Source of the DNA: DASPJQ01 sp035299065
Lineage (GTDB): Bacteria > Bacteroidota > Bacteroidia > Flavobacteriales_D > UBA2798
DNA length: 64,000 bases
Assembly: GCA_035299065.1 (NCBI GenBank)
Contig: DATGXI010000019.1
Span: forward strand, 15,400-79,399
Direction of reading: 5' to 3'
Below the pieces are notes generated by a model. It had not been told where the DNA came from and ran no database searches. It saw only the letters and a program-made list of their open reading frames with translations. The position numbers and the translations under genes were made by a program. Shown here piece after piece: positions 23,939 to 33,056 of the stretch. Numbering within the stretch: the stretch's first letter is position 1; every line of letters begins with the position of its first letter.

Positions 23939-26407
23939 TTACCTGAATAGTTTACGGGAAGCTACTCCATTATTGTGATAAGCATTTACTAAGTATACGC
24001 CAGAATAATTGTTTGGCAGGTTAAAACGCACTTCCTGTGAAGTACCTGAAATGATTTGTGTTGGTACTAAAGACTTTCCAAGAAGATCTGTAATTGAAAT
24101 AGTTAACTCGGTTTCAACATCAAATTCAAACTTAACTACCGCTTCATTACCGGCCTGGTATATATCAATTTGACTTGATACTACATTGGCATCGGCACTC
24201 TTCAAACAATTTCCACCCTTTGATAAAATCAATACAAAACGGTCTTTATCTATACCTTTTTCGGCATAAAATTCATATTTTCCATTTGACAGGTCGGCAA
24301 ATTGGCCAAGTGTTTTGTCAAAAAGAGTTACGCAAGTATAGCCTTCGTTAATTGCAACAGCTAAATTTTGAGCTTCAATGGTATGGGTTCCACTTAGACC
24401 AGCTTCAATCTTTAATGGGATTGAAAGTGTGTTTTCGGCTGCATTCAACAAATTAATTTTAAGATCTTTTCCCTCTGGTGATACGGAACATAGTGAAGGC
24501 GCTTCAGGATGAGGAAGGCGTAAATTAGGAAGGCTCTTTTTTAGCGCATTTTCAGGATCGGCTGAGAAGCGGAAATTGGTGCCTGATGAGAATCTCCTGT
24601 CATCTACATTTTTCAGGCGTACGCTAAAGAATTGTTCAAGATTGGATGATCTGAAAACACTTGATGTACTGCTTGACTTGGTTGCTTCACTAAAAATAAA
24701 TGAAGGTGAACCGCCTGTTACATTTACCCAAACACCCTGGTTTGGTGCAATTAATTCTCCTGAACCGGTACTGACTGTAACAAAGTCGCCAAAGGTTCCA
24801 TCACCATTATCAACGTTTTCATCAAAGAACATTATGTCAGATGATATGTCATTGGTAGTTGCGTGTAATGCATCCCAGCTGATATTTGCATGGTATGGGT
24901 TTCCAAGTAAATTCCAGCCATCGTTCACAGCCGTTACATAACCACTCATGTCAACATCACCAAGATTTGGTGTGCCTGTAAGATCAATAGTAGTGTTGTT
25001 GAAAGTTGTTTGGTTACCATCACTATCAAGGTAAACCATATAACCAACACCTGGATCAAGCGTGGTGGAACTGGCCGTTATGGGAACATAATCAAATGAA
25101 GTTTCATCATATCCGTAAGCTGTTGGATAAAAATCAGGCGGTGAATAGGTATATGTTAAAATAAGATCGTCTTCCCAGCTGGCAAATGTTTGGTTTGAAA
25201 TGCTTGAGGCCATATCTGAATAGCCGGCATTACGTGCGCTAATAAAACGTTGAGCAATAAATTTATTACCACCGGTTAATGATCCGTTTGGCGAATTACC
25301 AATAACAGCTGTTTTACTGGCATCTGAAACCAAGGTCACACTTGTAGCGGTGCTTATATTGAAATTGCCGTTAGCGAGTGTCAAATGTTCAAGTATAAGA
25401 TAAGGCCTGGCCACGGTAATTGTTACGCCACTGCCTGAATTGTCAATGGTTAGGCCCTGGAATGTCATATTTGTGCTACAGGCCATTGATTGTGCTGTTG
25501 TGCCGTTCATGGTAACCGTAGTGCCTGCAGCCTGTGTAAATACCCCGTTCACAATTACAGTAAAATTATGACCGATGGAGATATTGTGGTTCATGGTAAA
25601 TATGGCATTATTTCCAATTATAAAATCATTTAGGATGATAAGGGGGTTAACCGTAATGGTGTACCTGTTTGATGGCAATTGCAGGTTATAATATGTGTTT
25701 GACAAAACTTTTGGAACACCTTTAAGTGGTGTAAAATCCAATATCACCAGGTTGGGGTTTGTTGAGGCATCAAAAACTCCTCCCGCAACCGGAACATCCA
25801 TAAGCATGTTGGTTTTAATTTTTAAGGTTGAATTTGCTCCCTGGTTCCACCGCGCACCTGAAGTTTGGCAATTCAGGCTGTAAAGAGTAAGATTGGCGTT
25901 ATTTGTAATTACAGTTGTAGCTCCATAAACACGAACATAGTAATTTTTTGTAGCCGTTACCGTGCTTGCAATGGTTCGTGAGGAACTAAATACCCATTGT
26001 GAATTGGTTCCATGAGAACCTGTGCCACCAACGGTGGTACCTGTGCCGTTTCTGAATTCAATGGTAGAAGAGCAGTTTTCGGTTCCGTTAATTATAAAAT
26101 CTCCGTAAACACCTAGTACCTTTGTTGCTCCACCGGTGCTGTTCAATGTGCCGCCACTGTTTACAGTTATATTGCGCGCAAGGCTGCTGGCAGAAAATGT
26201 AATGGTATGACCACTTTGTATAATTATATCATCGTCAGCATCTGGAATTCCATCCGCATCACCTACAATGGTCCATGAAGTTGCGCCACCTGTCCAAGTA
26301 GTTCCACCACCTGTTGATGTGAATGTTCCGCAAATACCTTTTTCCGTTGTAAAGACAAGGGCTAAAAGTAAGATGCCGATTTTTCCTGGAGTATTTAATT
26401 TTTTCAT
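23939..26407 (-). CDS. large T9SS surface protein, upstream of xrtF system
   Basis: An 822-residue secreted protein with signal peptide (MKKLNTPGKIGILLLALVFTT...). The N-terminal half is a repetitive beta-helix-like region in which short turns such as GGTLNST, NGTENC and NNANLTLYS recur, resembling autotransporter-like repeat domains found in Bacteroidota surface proteins. The middle (GWNLLGNPYHANISWDA, about residue 500) is a domain common in such proteins. The C-terminal 80 or so residues are a T9SS type A sorting domain ending SGVYLVNAYHNNGVASRKLFR. It is the first gene of the operon that continues into the PID-CTERM-like gene (21 nt gap), so a T9SS cargo and an exosortase substrate share a transcript. 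Confidence 0.78.
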   Translation of the reverse strand: MKKLNTPGKIGILLLALVFTTEKGICGTFTSTGGGTTWTGGATSWTIVGDADGIPDADDDIIIQSGHTITFSASSLARNITVNSGGTLNSTGGATKVLGVYGDFIINGTENCSSTIEFRNGTGTTVGGTGSHGTNSQWVFSSSRTIASTVTATKNYYVRVYGATTVITNNANLTLYSLNCQTSGARWNQGANSTLKIKTNMLMDVPVAGGVFDASTNPNLVILDFTPLKGVPKVLSNTYYNLQLPSNRYTITVNPLIILNDFIIGNNAIFTMNHNISIGHNFTVIVNGVFTQAAGTTVTMNGTTAQSMACSTNMTFQGLTIDNSGSGVTITVARPYLILEHLTLANGNFNISTATSVTLVSDASKTAVIGNSPNGSLTGGNKFIAQRFISARNAGYSDMASSISNQTFASWEDDLILTYTYSPPDFYPTAYGYDETSFDYVPITASSTTLDPGVGYMVYLDSDGNQTTFNNTTIDLTGTPNLGDVDMSGYVTAVNDGWNLLGNPYHANISWDALHATTNDISSDIMFFDENVDNGDGTFGDFVTVSTGSGELIAPNQGVWVNVTGGSPSFIFSEATKSSSTSSVFRSSNLEQFFSVRLKNVDDRRFSSGTNFRFSADPENALKKSLPNLRLPHPEAPSLCSVSPEGKDLKINLLNAAENTLSIPLKIEAGLSGTHTIEAQNLAVAINEGYTCVTLFDKTLGQFADLSNGKYEFYAEKGIDKDRFVLILSKGGNCLKSADANVVSSQIDIYQAGNEAVVKFEFDVETELTISITDLLGKSLVPTQIISGTSQEVRFNLPNNYSGVYLVNAYHNNGVASRKLFR

Positions 26408-26560
26408 AACGTAATTTTATATTACACACTATAAAAATAGCTAAATAAAGTCCATTTATAAGCTAATTTTATGTAAAACTAGTGTTTTATTACCAAAAAA
26501 CAATTCCAACTGACGAACATAATGCTTCGGTCTCCTATATGTGTAAGTTTGACACATTTT

Positions 26561-26593
26561 TTGTAAGTTCAAGTTTATAGTTTTTTATCTTTG
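26561..26593 (+). promoter_or_regulatory. promoter of the polysaccharide locus (-33 TTG / -7 TATCTTTG), leaderless
   Basis: TTG at 26561-26563 and TATCTTTG at 26586-26593 are 22 nt apart. The -7 element ends only 5 nt before the ATG at 26599, so the mRNA would start at or next to the start codon. It lies in the 191-nt divergent region between the exosortase operon and the polysaccharide genes; on the other strand only a near-match (TATTTTTA) precedes the ATG at 26407. Confidence 0.55.
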
Positions 26594-26598
26594 CCCTT

Positions 26599-29022
26599 AT
26601 GTCATCAAGACCACCGTCTATCCAAAAAGCAGGAAACATTATTCAGCCTGAGGACTTTATGTTGGTTCTTAGATTTCTCAGAAAGAATTTCTACATACTT
26701 TTTTGCATTCCTTTATTATTTGGACTGTTATCTTATTTCTATACATATCGTCTTCAGGAAGTATATGGAGCAAAATCACAGATTCTTTTAAAATCAAGTG
26801 AGGCTTATGACTATCAGAATCCGTTATACAAAGGCTTGGGTTATTATGGTGCTTACCAGGACGTTACAAATCAAATAAGGATTATTCATTCATATGATTT
26901 TATAAGGGGAGTAGTTGAAAAACTCAATTTTGACATTACCTACTACATTGTAGGGCGTTTAAAGAATACAGAATTATATGAGACGGCACCATTTAAAATA
27001 AAATTAACCTCTATTAACCGGAATTTATATGAAGTTCCCATTGATATTAAGATTATTGATTATGATACGTACTCCGTAAAATACAAAATTAATGAAGTAA
27101 ATTATTCCAAAACCTATAAGTTCAATGTAGAAGTGCTTGACCCGAGTTTTCAAATGACGTTGTACCGGACACCTACGCTTAATAAGGGTTCTCTATCTAA
27201 TATTGTTAACAATGATTATCAGTTCATCATTCACTCAGCCGATTACCTCACCAATAAGTACCGTGGTTCGATTTCCATCGAAAACGTTGAGTATACTTCA
27301 ATTCTTGAACTGAATGTAACTGATGAGAACAAACACCGCGCGCGTATTTTTCTTGACAGTTTGTCAAAAGCTTATGTAAACTACTCACTTGAGTCAGAAC
27401 TTAAAATTAATGCAAAAACCCTTGAATACATAGATAAGCAGCTAGATACGGTTGTCATGATAATGGATTCCATTGAGTTTTCTCTTGAAAAATATAAATC
27501 GGGTAAAGGTGTTATTGACCTACCAAAAGAGGCGGAGCTGTATTTTGATCAAATGGTATCGGCCGATGTCAGGAAAAGAGAGCTGGAAACTAAGTTGCAA
27601 TCCATTTTTCTACTCCAGGATTACATTCATAATACGGACGATGAGAACCTACTGGCACCTTCTTTTTATATTTTAACGGATGATGACTATTTAAAAAAAA
27701 TGGTCATGGGCGTATACGAAGCCCAAACGGAAATTAACGCGCTTACAAACAATGTGACGGATAAAAACCTGAACATGGTCCAACGCAGAAAAGCTCTTGA
27801 TGCTTTAAAGGTTAACATTCTTACCTATTTAAAAAACACCACTAAAGCATATAATGAGAAAATAAACGAGATTACCAATCAGCTTAAAAAATATGAATCA
27901 ATGGCAAAGTCCATTCCACGTTCACAGCGTGATTTGCTTGCCATAGAGCGAAAATTACAGGTTAACGAAAAAATGTATTTGTTTCTGCTTGAAAAGCGGG
28001 CAAGCACGGTTATTGCCAAAGCCGGTATTATTCCACAGGTAAAAATAATTGAATCAGCCAGGCCTGTAGGTATGGTTTATCCCAACAAATCCAAAATCAT
28101 GTATTACTGGCTGGCATCGGGATTATTGCTTGCAGTTTTTATTAGTTTTATTAGAAGCCTGTTTTTTGACAGAATTGAGTCTACACGTGATTTGAAAATG
28201 ATTACAACGATGCCTGTTTTAGGTGGAATTTCCTTTAACAAAATTGTAAATGAACGTAACAACTTGTCAATTACTGACCCAAAATCAAATGTAATTGAAT
28301 CTTTTAGAACCATTCGTACAAACCTGCAATACCTGAATTCAAATAAACCTGGTAAGTCAATGCTTGTTACCTCCATTCACCCGGGTGAGGGAAAAACGTT
28401 TTGCACAGCAAACCTTGCAGCAATTATTGCTTTATCGGGTAAAAAAGTACTGGTAATGGATTTTGATCTTCATAAGCCTAAAGTCCATAAAAATTTTGAA
28501 ATTAAAAACGAGATTGGAGTTACCAACGTGCTTATTGGTAAATGTAAACCCGAAGATGCAATTGTTAGTGTTCCAAATATTCCGGGTTTACATGTTATGC
28601 CCTCGGGACCTGTGCCGCCAAACCCATCAGAGCTTGTACTGTTGCCTATAGTGGATGAAATAATGGAGAAGTTTAAGAGCCAGTATGATTATGTAATTAT
28701 TGATACGCCTCCTTTGGGCCTTATTAGTGACAGTATAAGCCTGCTAAAAGTAGTGGATACGGCCCTCTTTGTCATGAATACCAAATTTGCAACAAAACAA
28801 GGGGTGAAAATGCTTGAGGAGATAATTTCCAGGGCAAAACCCGGTTCAAGCGGACTTATACTAAACGGCATCAGGATTAAGAAACTGGCATACTACTATT
28901 ACAAATATGGTTACGGCTATGGTTACGGCTACGGGTATGGTTACGGTTATGGTTATGGCCACGCTTACGGTCAGGAACCAGAAAAAAAGAAAAAAGGAAC
29001 CTTCAGGCTTTTTTCTAAATAA
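26599..29022 (+). CDS. Wzc-type polysaccharide co-polymerase / BY tyrosine kinase
   Basis: An 807-residue inner-membrane protein controlling exopolysaccharide chain length and export. Layout: cytoplasmic head, TM1 (about 33-52), a long periplasmic Wzz/GNVR-type region with coiled-coil, TM2 (about 501-524), then a BY-kinase domain: Walker A with GEGKT near 596-600, Walker A' VLVMDFD near 617-623, and Walker B YVIIDTPP near 698. The C-terminus is a Tyr cluster, as expected for autophosphorylation, here unusually built of four Tyr plus nine Tyr-Gly dipeptides. It opens the long rightward locus. Confidence 0.92.
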   Translation: MSSRPPSIQKAGNIIQPEDFMLVLRFLRKNFYILFCIPLLFGLLSYFYTYRLQEVYGAKSQILLKSSEAYDYQNPLYKGLGYYGAYQDVTNQIRIIHSYDFIRGVVEKLNFDITYYIVGRLKNTELYETAPFKIKLTSINRNLYEVPIDIKIIDYDTYSVKYKINEVNYSKTYKFNVEVLDPSFQMTLYRTPTLNKGSLSNIVNNDYQFIIHSADYLTNKYRGSISIENVEYTSILELNVTDENKHRARIFLDSLSKAYVNYSLESELKINAKTLEYIDKQLDTVVMIMDSIEFSLEKYKSGKGVIDLPKEAELYFDQMVSADVRKRELETKLQSIFLLQDYIHNTDDENLLAPSFYILTDDDYLKKMVMGVYEAQTEINALTNNVTDKNLNMVQRRKALDALKVNILTYLKNTTKAYNEKINEITNQLKKYESMAKSIPRSQRDLLAIERKLQVNEKMYLFLLEKRASTVIAKAGIIPQVKIIESARPVGMVYPNKSKIMYYWLASGLLLAVFISFIRSLFFDRIESTRDLKMITTMPVLGGISFNKIVNERNNLSITDPKSNVIESFRTIRTNLQYLNSNKPGKSMLVTSIHPGEGKTFCTANLAAIIALSGKKVLVMDFDLHKPKVHKNFEIKNEIGVTNVLIGKCKPEDAIVSVPNIPGLHVMPSGPVPPNPSELVLLPIVDEIMEKFKSQYDYVIIDTPPLGLISDSISLLKVVDTALFVMNTKFATKQGVKMLEEIISRAKPGSSGLILNGIRIKKLAYYYYKYGYGYGYGYGYGYGYGYGHAYGQEPEKKKKGTFRLFSK
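28891..28971 (+). repeat. in-frame Tyr-Gly repeat in the Wzc tail
   Basis: Within the kinase gene the codons read YYYYK, then nine Tyr-Gly dipeptides, then HAYG, giving 14 tyrosines in 27 codons. At DNA level the TAT/TAC-GGN hexamer is repeated with mixed third bases (GGT, GGC, GGG), so the tract is held at the protein level rather than being a pure DNA slippage array, though slippage could change its length. Confidence 0.9.
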
Positions 29023-29072
29023 TGGTTTTTAAAAAATTAATTTGACAGATTTGCATAGATTACTTCGCCAGA

Positions 29073-29939
29073 ATGGAAAGCAGCATAGACAAAAAAAATG
29101 AATCCTGGGATTTAGTGATCAAATCCAAAACGAAGTGGTTTAACCTAAACCTGGGTTCTATTTGGAAATACCGCGATTTGCTCATGCTGCTTGTGTACCG
29201 TGATTTTGTTGCCGTTTATAAACAAACTATTCTTGGCCCCTTGTGGTTTTTGATTCAACCAATAATTACAACCCTTACATTCACCGTGATTTTTGGAACA
29301 CTTGCCAACATAAGTACTGATGGTATTCCGCCAATTTTATTTTATTTATCAGGAATAACGCTATGGACATATTTTGCCGACTGCCTTAACAAAACTTCCA
29401 ACACCTTTATCACAAACGCAAACATTTTTGGAAAAGTATACTTTCCAAGAATGATTGTACCCCTTTCGGTACTTGTATCAAACTTAATTAAGTTAGGCAT
29501 TCAAATCCTTATTTTTGCCACAGTTTGGATCTACTACCTTGTTTACTCTGATACAATTCATCCGAATTGGTCTTATTTATACCTCTTTCCATTACTTGTT
29601 ATTCTTATGGCTGGCATTGGTCTTGGATTGGGAATTTTGATATCGTCATTAACAACCAAGTATCGTGATTTCACTTTTTTGCTTGGTTTTGGCGTTCAAT
29701 TACTGATGTATGCTACTCCAATAGTATACCCGATGTCAATAGTTACCGGAAAATTGAAGTATATTTTATCCTTCAATCCACTTACACCAGTTATTGAAAC
29801 ATTTAAGTTTATTTTTTTAGGGAATGGTGATTTTAATTGGATGGGACTAGGATATAGCGCATCTTTTATGTTTATCATTCTTTTTGTTGGCATAGTGGTG
29901 TTCAACAGGGTTGAAAAAAGTTTTATGGACACTGTATAA
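29073..29939 (+). CDS. wzm: ABC-2 polysaccharide export permease (Wzm-type)
   Basis: A 288-residue inner-membrane protein with about six membrane segments and the ABC-2 membrane family pattern. The N-terminal cytoplasmic stretch (KYRDLLMLLVYRDFVAVYKQ) followed by ILGPLWFLIQPI is typical of Wzm permeases, as is the later ATPIVYPMS. With the Wzt ATPase one nt downstream it exports lipid-linked polysaccharide across the inner membrane. Confidence 0.92.
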   Translation: MESSIDKKNESWDLVIKSKTKWFNLNLGSIWKYRDLLMLLVYRDFVAVYKQTILGPLWFLIQPIITTLTFTVIFGTLANISTDGIPPILFYLSGITLWTYFADCLNKTSNTFITNANIFGKVYFPRMIVPLSVLVSNLIKLGIQILIFATVWIYYLVYSDTIHPNWSYLYLFPLLVILMAGIGLGLGILISSLTTKYRDFTFLLGFGVQLLMYATPIVYPMSIVTGKLKYILSFNPLTPVIETFKFIFLGNGDFNWMGLGYSASFMFIILFVGIVVFNRVEKSFMDTV

Positions 29940-29940
29940 C

Positions 29941-31218
29941 ATGAGCAACATTGTAATAAAGGTCGAAAATTTATCTAAACAATACCGGTTAGGAAGTGTT
30001 GGTGCACATACCTTGGCCCATGACGTAAACCGCTGGTGGCATTGGGTTCGCGGCAAAGAAAATCCATATTTGAAAATTGGCGAAGTAAACCAGCGTACTC
30101 AAAAAGCAAATTCGGATTATGTATGGTCGCTCAACAACATAAATTTTGAAATTGAAAAAGGTGAAGTACTGGGCATTATCGGAAAAAATGGCGCAGGTAA
30201 ATCAACCTTATTAAAAATTCTTTCGCAGGTAACCAGCCCCACAACAGGAACGGTAAAAGTGAAGGGCCGTATAGCTTCATTGCTGGAAGTAGGCACCGGT
30301 TTCCATCCAGAGTTAACCGGCCGGGAGAATATTTTTTTAAATGGCGCCATATTGGGAATGACAAAATCTGAGATACGTTCCAAATTTGATGAGATAGTTG
30401 ATTTCAGTGGCGTTGAAAAATACATTGATACACCTGTAAAACGCTACAGTAGCGGAATGTATGTGCGTCTTGCTTTTGCAGTAGCAGCACACCTTGAACC
30501 TGAAATTCTGATAATTGATGAAGTGTTGGCGGTAGGTGATGCAGAATTTCAAAAAAAATGCCTGGGAAAAATGAAAGATGTGGCGGGTCAGGGCCGTACA
30601 GTACTATTCGTAAGCCACAACATGAATGCAGTTTCAAGGCTTTGTACAAAAGGGTTGTTACTGAACAATGGCGAAGTTGCTTTTGCGGGTGAAGTAAATG
30701 ACGTTGTAACCCGGTATCTTCAAATGGACAGGGCCCATTATGCCACAACCGTAACCCCCGAACCCCAGGAAGGCAAAGACATTTGTTTGGTTGAAGCAAG
30801 CATACTTTCAGAAAACAATACAGTTAGCGAGCCTTACATTGATGTTTCCAGTTCGTTTTATATATATTATAAAATAAAAATCTCAAAAGCCATACGCGTT
30901 CCGCATCTTACGTTTCATTTTCAAAACTCAAAAGATGAATTCGTATTGTTTTCTGACAGGCGTGATGACGTAAATTCTGCTGCACCCACTGAGCCTGGCA
31001 CTTATGAGGTGAAAATTTTTATTAAGCAACCTTTGCTGAAGCCTGACAGGTATTTTTTATCACTCGGTTTTGTTAACCAGGATAATGGACAAACTAATCA
31101 TTTTCCATCCATTTTAAATTTTGAAATTGAAGACTTAACGAGCCAACGTGCCAATAGGGCTGGTTATATTTATGTTCCTTTTTCCTGGAGAATTAATCAA
31201 TATCAACCCAGCGTATAA
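29941..31218 (+). CDS. wzt: ABC polysaccharide export ATPase with C-terminal domain (Wzt-type)
   Basis: A 425-residue ATPase. The start at 29941 is taken because it follows the wzm stop by one nt; the frame is open to 29911 inside wzm. Walker A GKNGAGKST is at about 81-89, preceded by a 25-residue insertion that is common in Wzt/TagH-type proteins. The signature is YSSGMYVRLAF, and Walker B is ILIIDEVLAVGD. Residues from about 270 on form an extra beta-rich C-terminal domain like the Wzt C domain, which binds the non-reducing end of a finished glycan. This suggests that chain-end modification decides export. Confidence 0.92.
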   Translation: MSNIVIKVENLSKQYRLGSVGAHTLAHDVNRWWHWVRGKENPYLKIGEVNQRTQKANSDYVWSLNNINFEIEKGEVLGIIGKNGAGKSTLLKILSQVTSPTTGTVKVKGRIASLLEVGTGFHPELTGRENIFLNGAILGMTKSEIRSKFDEIVDFSGVEKYIDTPVKRYSSGMYVRLAFAVAAHLEPEILIIDEVLAVGDAEFQKKCLGKMKDVAGQGRTVLFVSHNMNAVSRLCTKGLLLNNGEVAFAGEVNDVVTRYLQMDRAHYATTVTPEPQEGKDICLVEASILSENNTVSEPYIDVSSSFYIYYKIKISKAIRVPHLTFHFQNSKDEFVLFSDRRDDVNSAAPTEPGTYEVKIFIKQPLLKPDRYFLSLGFVNQDNGQTNHFPSILNFEIEDLTSQRANRAGYIYVPFSWRINQYQPSV

Positions 31219-31220
31219 GA

Positions 31221-31844
31221 ATGATTCGTTTTTTTAAAAAAAGAAGCCAGCACCAGGTAAAAAACAGTACCAGTTACAACAGGTACCCCGAAATTTTTAA
31301 GGCTACAAAAGATTATTTTACTGAAAAAGGGAAAAATGAAATTACACTGCTTTCTTATGGATGCTCAACAGGTGAAGAGTGTTTTAGCTTAAGGGAGTAT
31401 TTTCCCCAGGCTAAAATTGTGGGGTTGGATATTGATTTAAAGAATATTGAAACAGCAAATTCGCGTAATTCAGATCCGAACACAACATTTCTTGAAAGTC
31501 ATGCAAAAAACCTTAGAAAAAGCGGGCCATTTGATTTGATATTTTGCATGTCGGTTTTTTGCAGGTGGCCCGACTCGCAAAACGTTGACGACATAACTGG
31601 TCTTTACCCATTTTCAAAATTTGAAGAGGGCCTTGCTGAATTAGATTCCAATTTAAGTGTTGGTGGATTACTGGTGTTGTATAATACAAGTTTCCTGTTC
31701 CGGGAGTCAAAACTATACGCAGGCTATGAAGTATTAAAAAGCCCAACCATAACAGAAAGCGGGTTTGTACATAAATTTGGAAAAAACAATATTAAGCTTA
31801 TGAATCAGCTTTACGATGAATGTATTTTCATTAAGAAACAATAA
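31221..31844 (+). CDS. SAM-dependent methyltransferase, CheR-like fold
   Basis: A 207-residue cytoplasmic protein with the SAM-binding loop LLSYGCSTGEECFSL (GCSTGEE is the form seen in CheR-like methyltransferases), an acidic strand end VGLDIDLKN and the later LIFCMSVFCRW. It starts 3 nt after the wzt stop. Its place next to Wzt suggests it may add a chain-terminating methyl group to the glycan that the Wzt C-terminal domain would recognise, as in known Wzt systems; this is inference. There is no signal peptide. Confidence 0.7.
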   Translation: MIRFFKKRSQHQVKNSTSYNRYPEIFKATKDYFTEKGKNEITLLSYGCSTGEECFSLREYFPQAKIVGLDIDLKNIETANSRNSDPNTTFLESHAKNLRKSGPFDLIFCMSVFCRWPDSQNVDDITGLYPFSKFEEGLAELDSNLSVGGLLVLYNTSFLFRESKLYAGYEVLKSPTITESGFVHKFGKNNIKLMNQLYDECIFIKKQ

Positions 31845-31856
31845 TTAAAATTTTAC

Positions 31857-33047
31857 ATGTCTCAATATTACGTCATTTTAACAGGAAGTAAAAATAATGC
31901 CGGTGATTATCTGATTAAGTATCGCGCAAAAAAATTATTTTCCGAATTGAGACCCGATCGTTCAATTATTGATTATGATGCCTGGTTGCCTTTTACGCCT
32001 GAACAACTGGATATCGTAAATAATTCAAAAGCGTTAATACTTATGGGTGGGCCATCACTAAAGCAAAATATGCGCTCGGTTTATCCAATGGTCACCAGGC
32101 TTGATGAAATAAAAGTTCCAATAATAACCATGGGTGTTGGGTGGAAATCACTTGTGGGCGACTGGAATGAAACCTACAAATACACGTTTGATCAACCAAC
32201 ATTAGCGTTGTTGGAGCGGGTTAATGAATCAGGTTATATTTCAAGTGTTAGAGACTTTCATTCGCTTAACGCGCTTCTGAAGGATGGCTTTAAAAATTTT
32301 GCCATGACTGGTTGCCCCGCCTTATATGAAACAAATTATATTGGCAAACCCTGTTTAATTCCCGGCCAAATAAACACCATTTCCTATTCACTGGGAGTGA
32401 GTTTTGTTGACAGTCCCGGTATGGAAAACGCCATGAAAGAAAATGTTTTGAGCCTTTCTAATTTGTTTAAGGATAAAAAATTCCAGGTTGTTTTTCATCA
32501 TTCATTAAATAAAGGACTTTATGATAAGTCGGAATCTGATGCCTTATTTCACAAAAAGCACCAGGAATTGAGCCGGTGGTTGGAACAACACAACATTGCG
32601 TTTACTGAAATTTCAGGATCAGCAGAAAACCTTATAAATCATTATACAAACTGCGATTTACATATTGGGTATAGGGTTCATGCACATATATTTATGAGCA
32701 GTATTTCCAAACCATCAGTTTTACTGTGTGAAGACGGGCGTGGAACAGCCCTTGCAAATGTAATTTCGGGCCTTATATTTAATACCTATAATTTTAAGAA
32801 CGAGAACCTGAAGTTGGCCGATGCTACAAATAAACCTGGAATAAAAGCCATGAATAAATTGTACGCCAGTTTTGTAAATGTAAATGCAAGGGGTTATAAA
32901 ATAGAAAGTTTGCCTTGGCAGAATAAGGAATTATTGAATCATCTTGATTACGAAATAAAAACCGGGTTCAACAGGCTTAACCTCACCAGGGCTTCTATTG
33001 ATGTGCATTTTGAGCAAATGAAAAAATTTCTAAAACAGTTGCCGTGA
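31857..33047 (+). CDS. polysaccharide pyruvyltransferase-family protein
   Basis: A 396-residue protein with the polysaccharide pyruvyltransferase pattern: TGSKNNAGDYLIKYRA near the N-terminus, ALILMGGPSLKQN, ITMGVGWKS, and in the second half IGYRVHAHIFMSSISKPSVLL, the counterpart of the G-x-R-x-H-x2-I segment. It would transfer pyruvate (ketal) or a related group to a glycan sugar. A second, more distant member is at 49370-50272. Cytoplasmic. Confidence 0.75.
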   Translation: MSQYYVILTGSKNNAGDYLIKYRAKKLFSELRPDRSIIDYDAWLPFTPEQLDIVNNSKALILMGGPSLKQNMRSVYPMVTRLDEIKVPIITMGVGWKSLVGDWNETYKYTFDQPTLALLERVNESGYISSVRDFHSLNALLKDGFKNFAMTGCPALYETNYIGKPCLIPGQINTISYSLGVSFVDSPGMENAMKENVLSLSNLFKDKKFQVVFHHSLNKGLYDKSESDALFHKKHQELSRWLEQHNIAFTEISGSAENLINHYTNCDLHIGYRVHAHIFMSSISKPSVLLCEDGRGTALANVISGLIFNTYNFKNENLKLADATNKPGIKAMNKLYASFVNVNARGYKIESLPWQNKELLNHLDYEIKTGFNRLNLTRASIDVHFEQMKKFLKQLP

Positions 33048-33056
33048 TAGTTTCAT

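Noticed and set aside
26591..26791. Separate small gene overlapping the wzc start
   Set aside because: An alternative frame of the Wzc-type gene; the Wzc frame has clear family motifs and its own promoter.
28891..28971. CRISPR-like or satellite repeat
   Set aside because: The hexamer repeat is in frame with the kinase gene, encodes Tyr-Gly and has no spacers; it is a coding tract.
29911..29940. Upstream ATG for wzt
   Set aside because: It lies inside wzm; the ATG at 29941 directly after the wzm stop gives a normal N-terminus.
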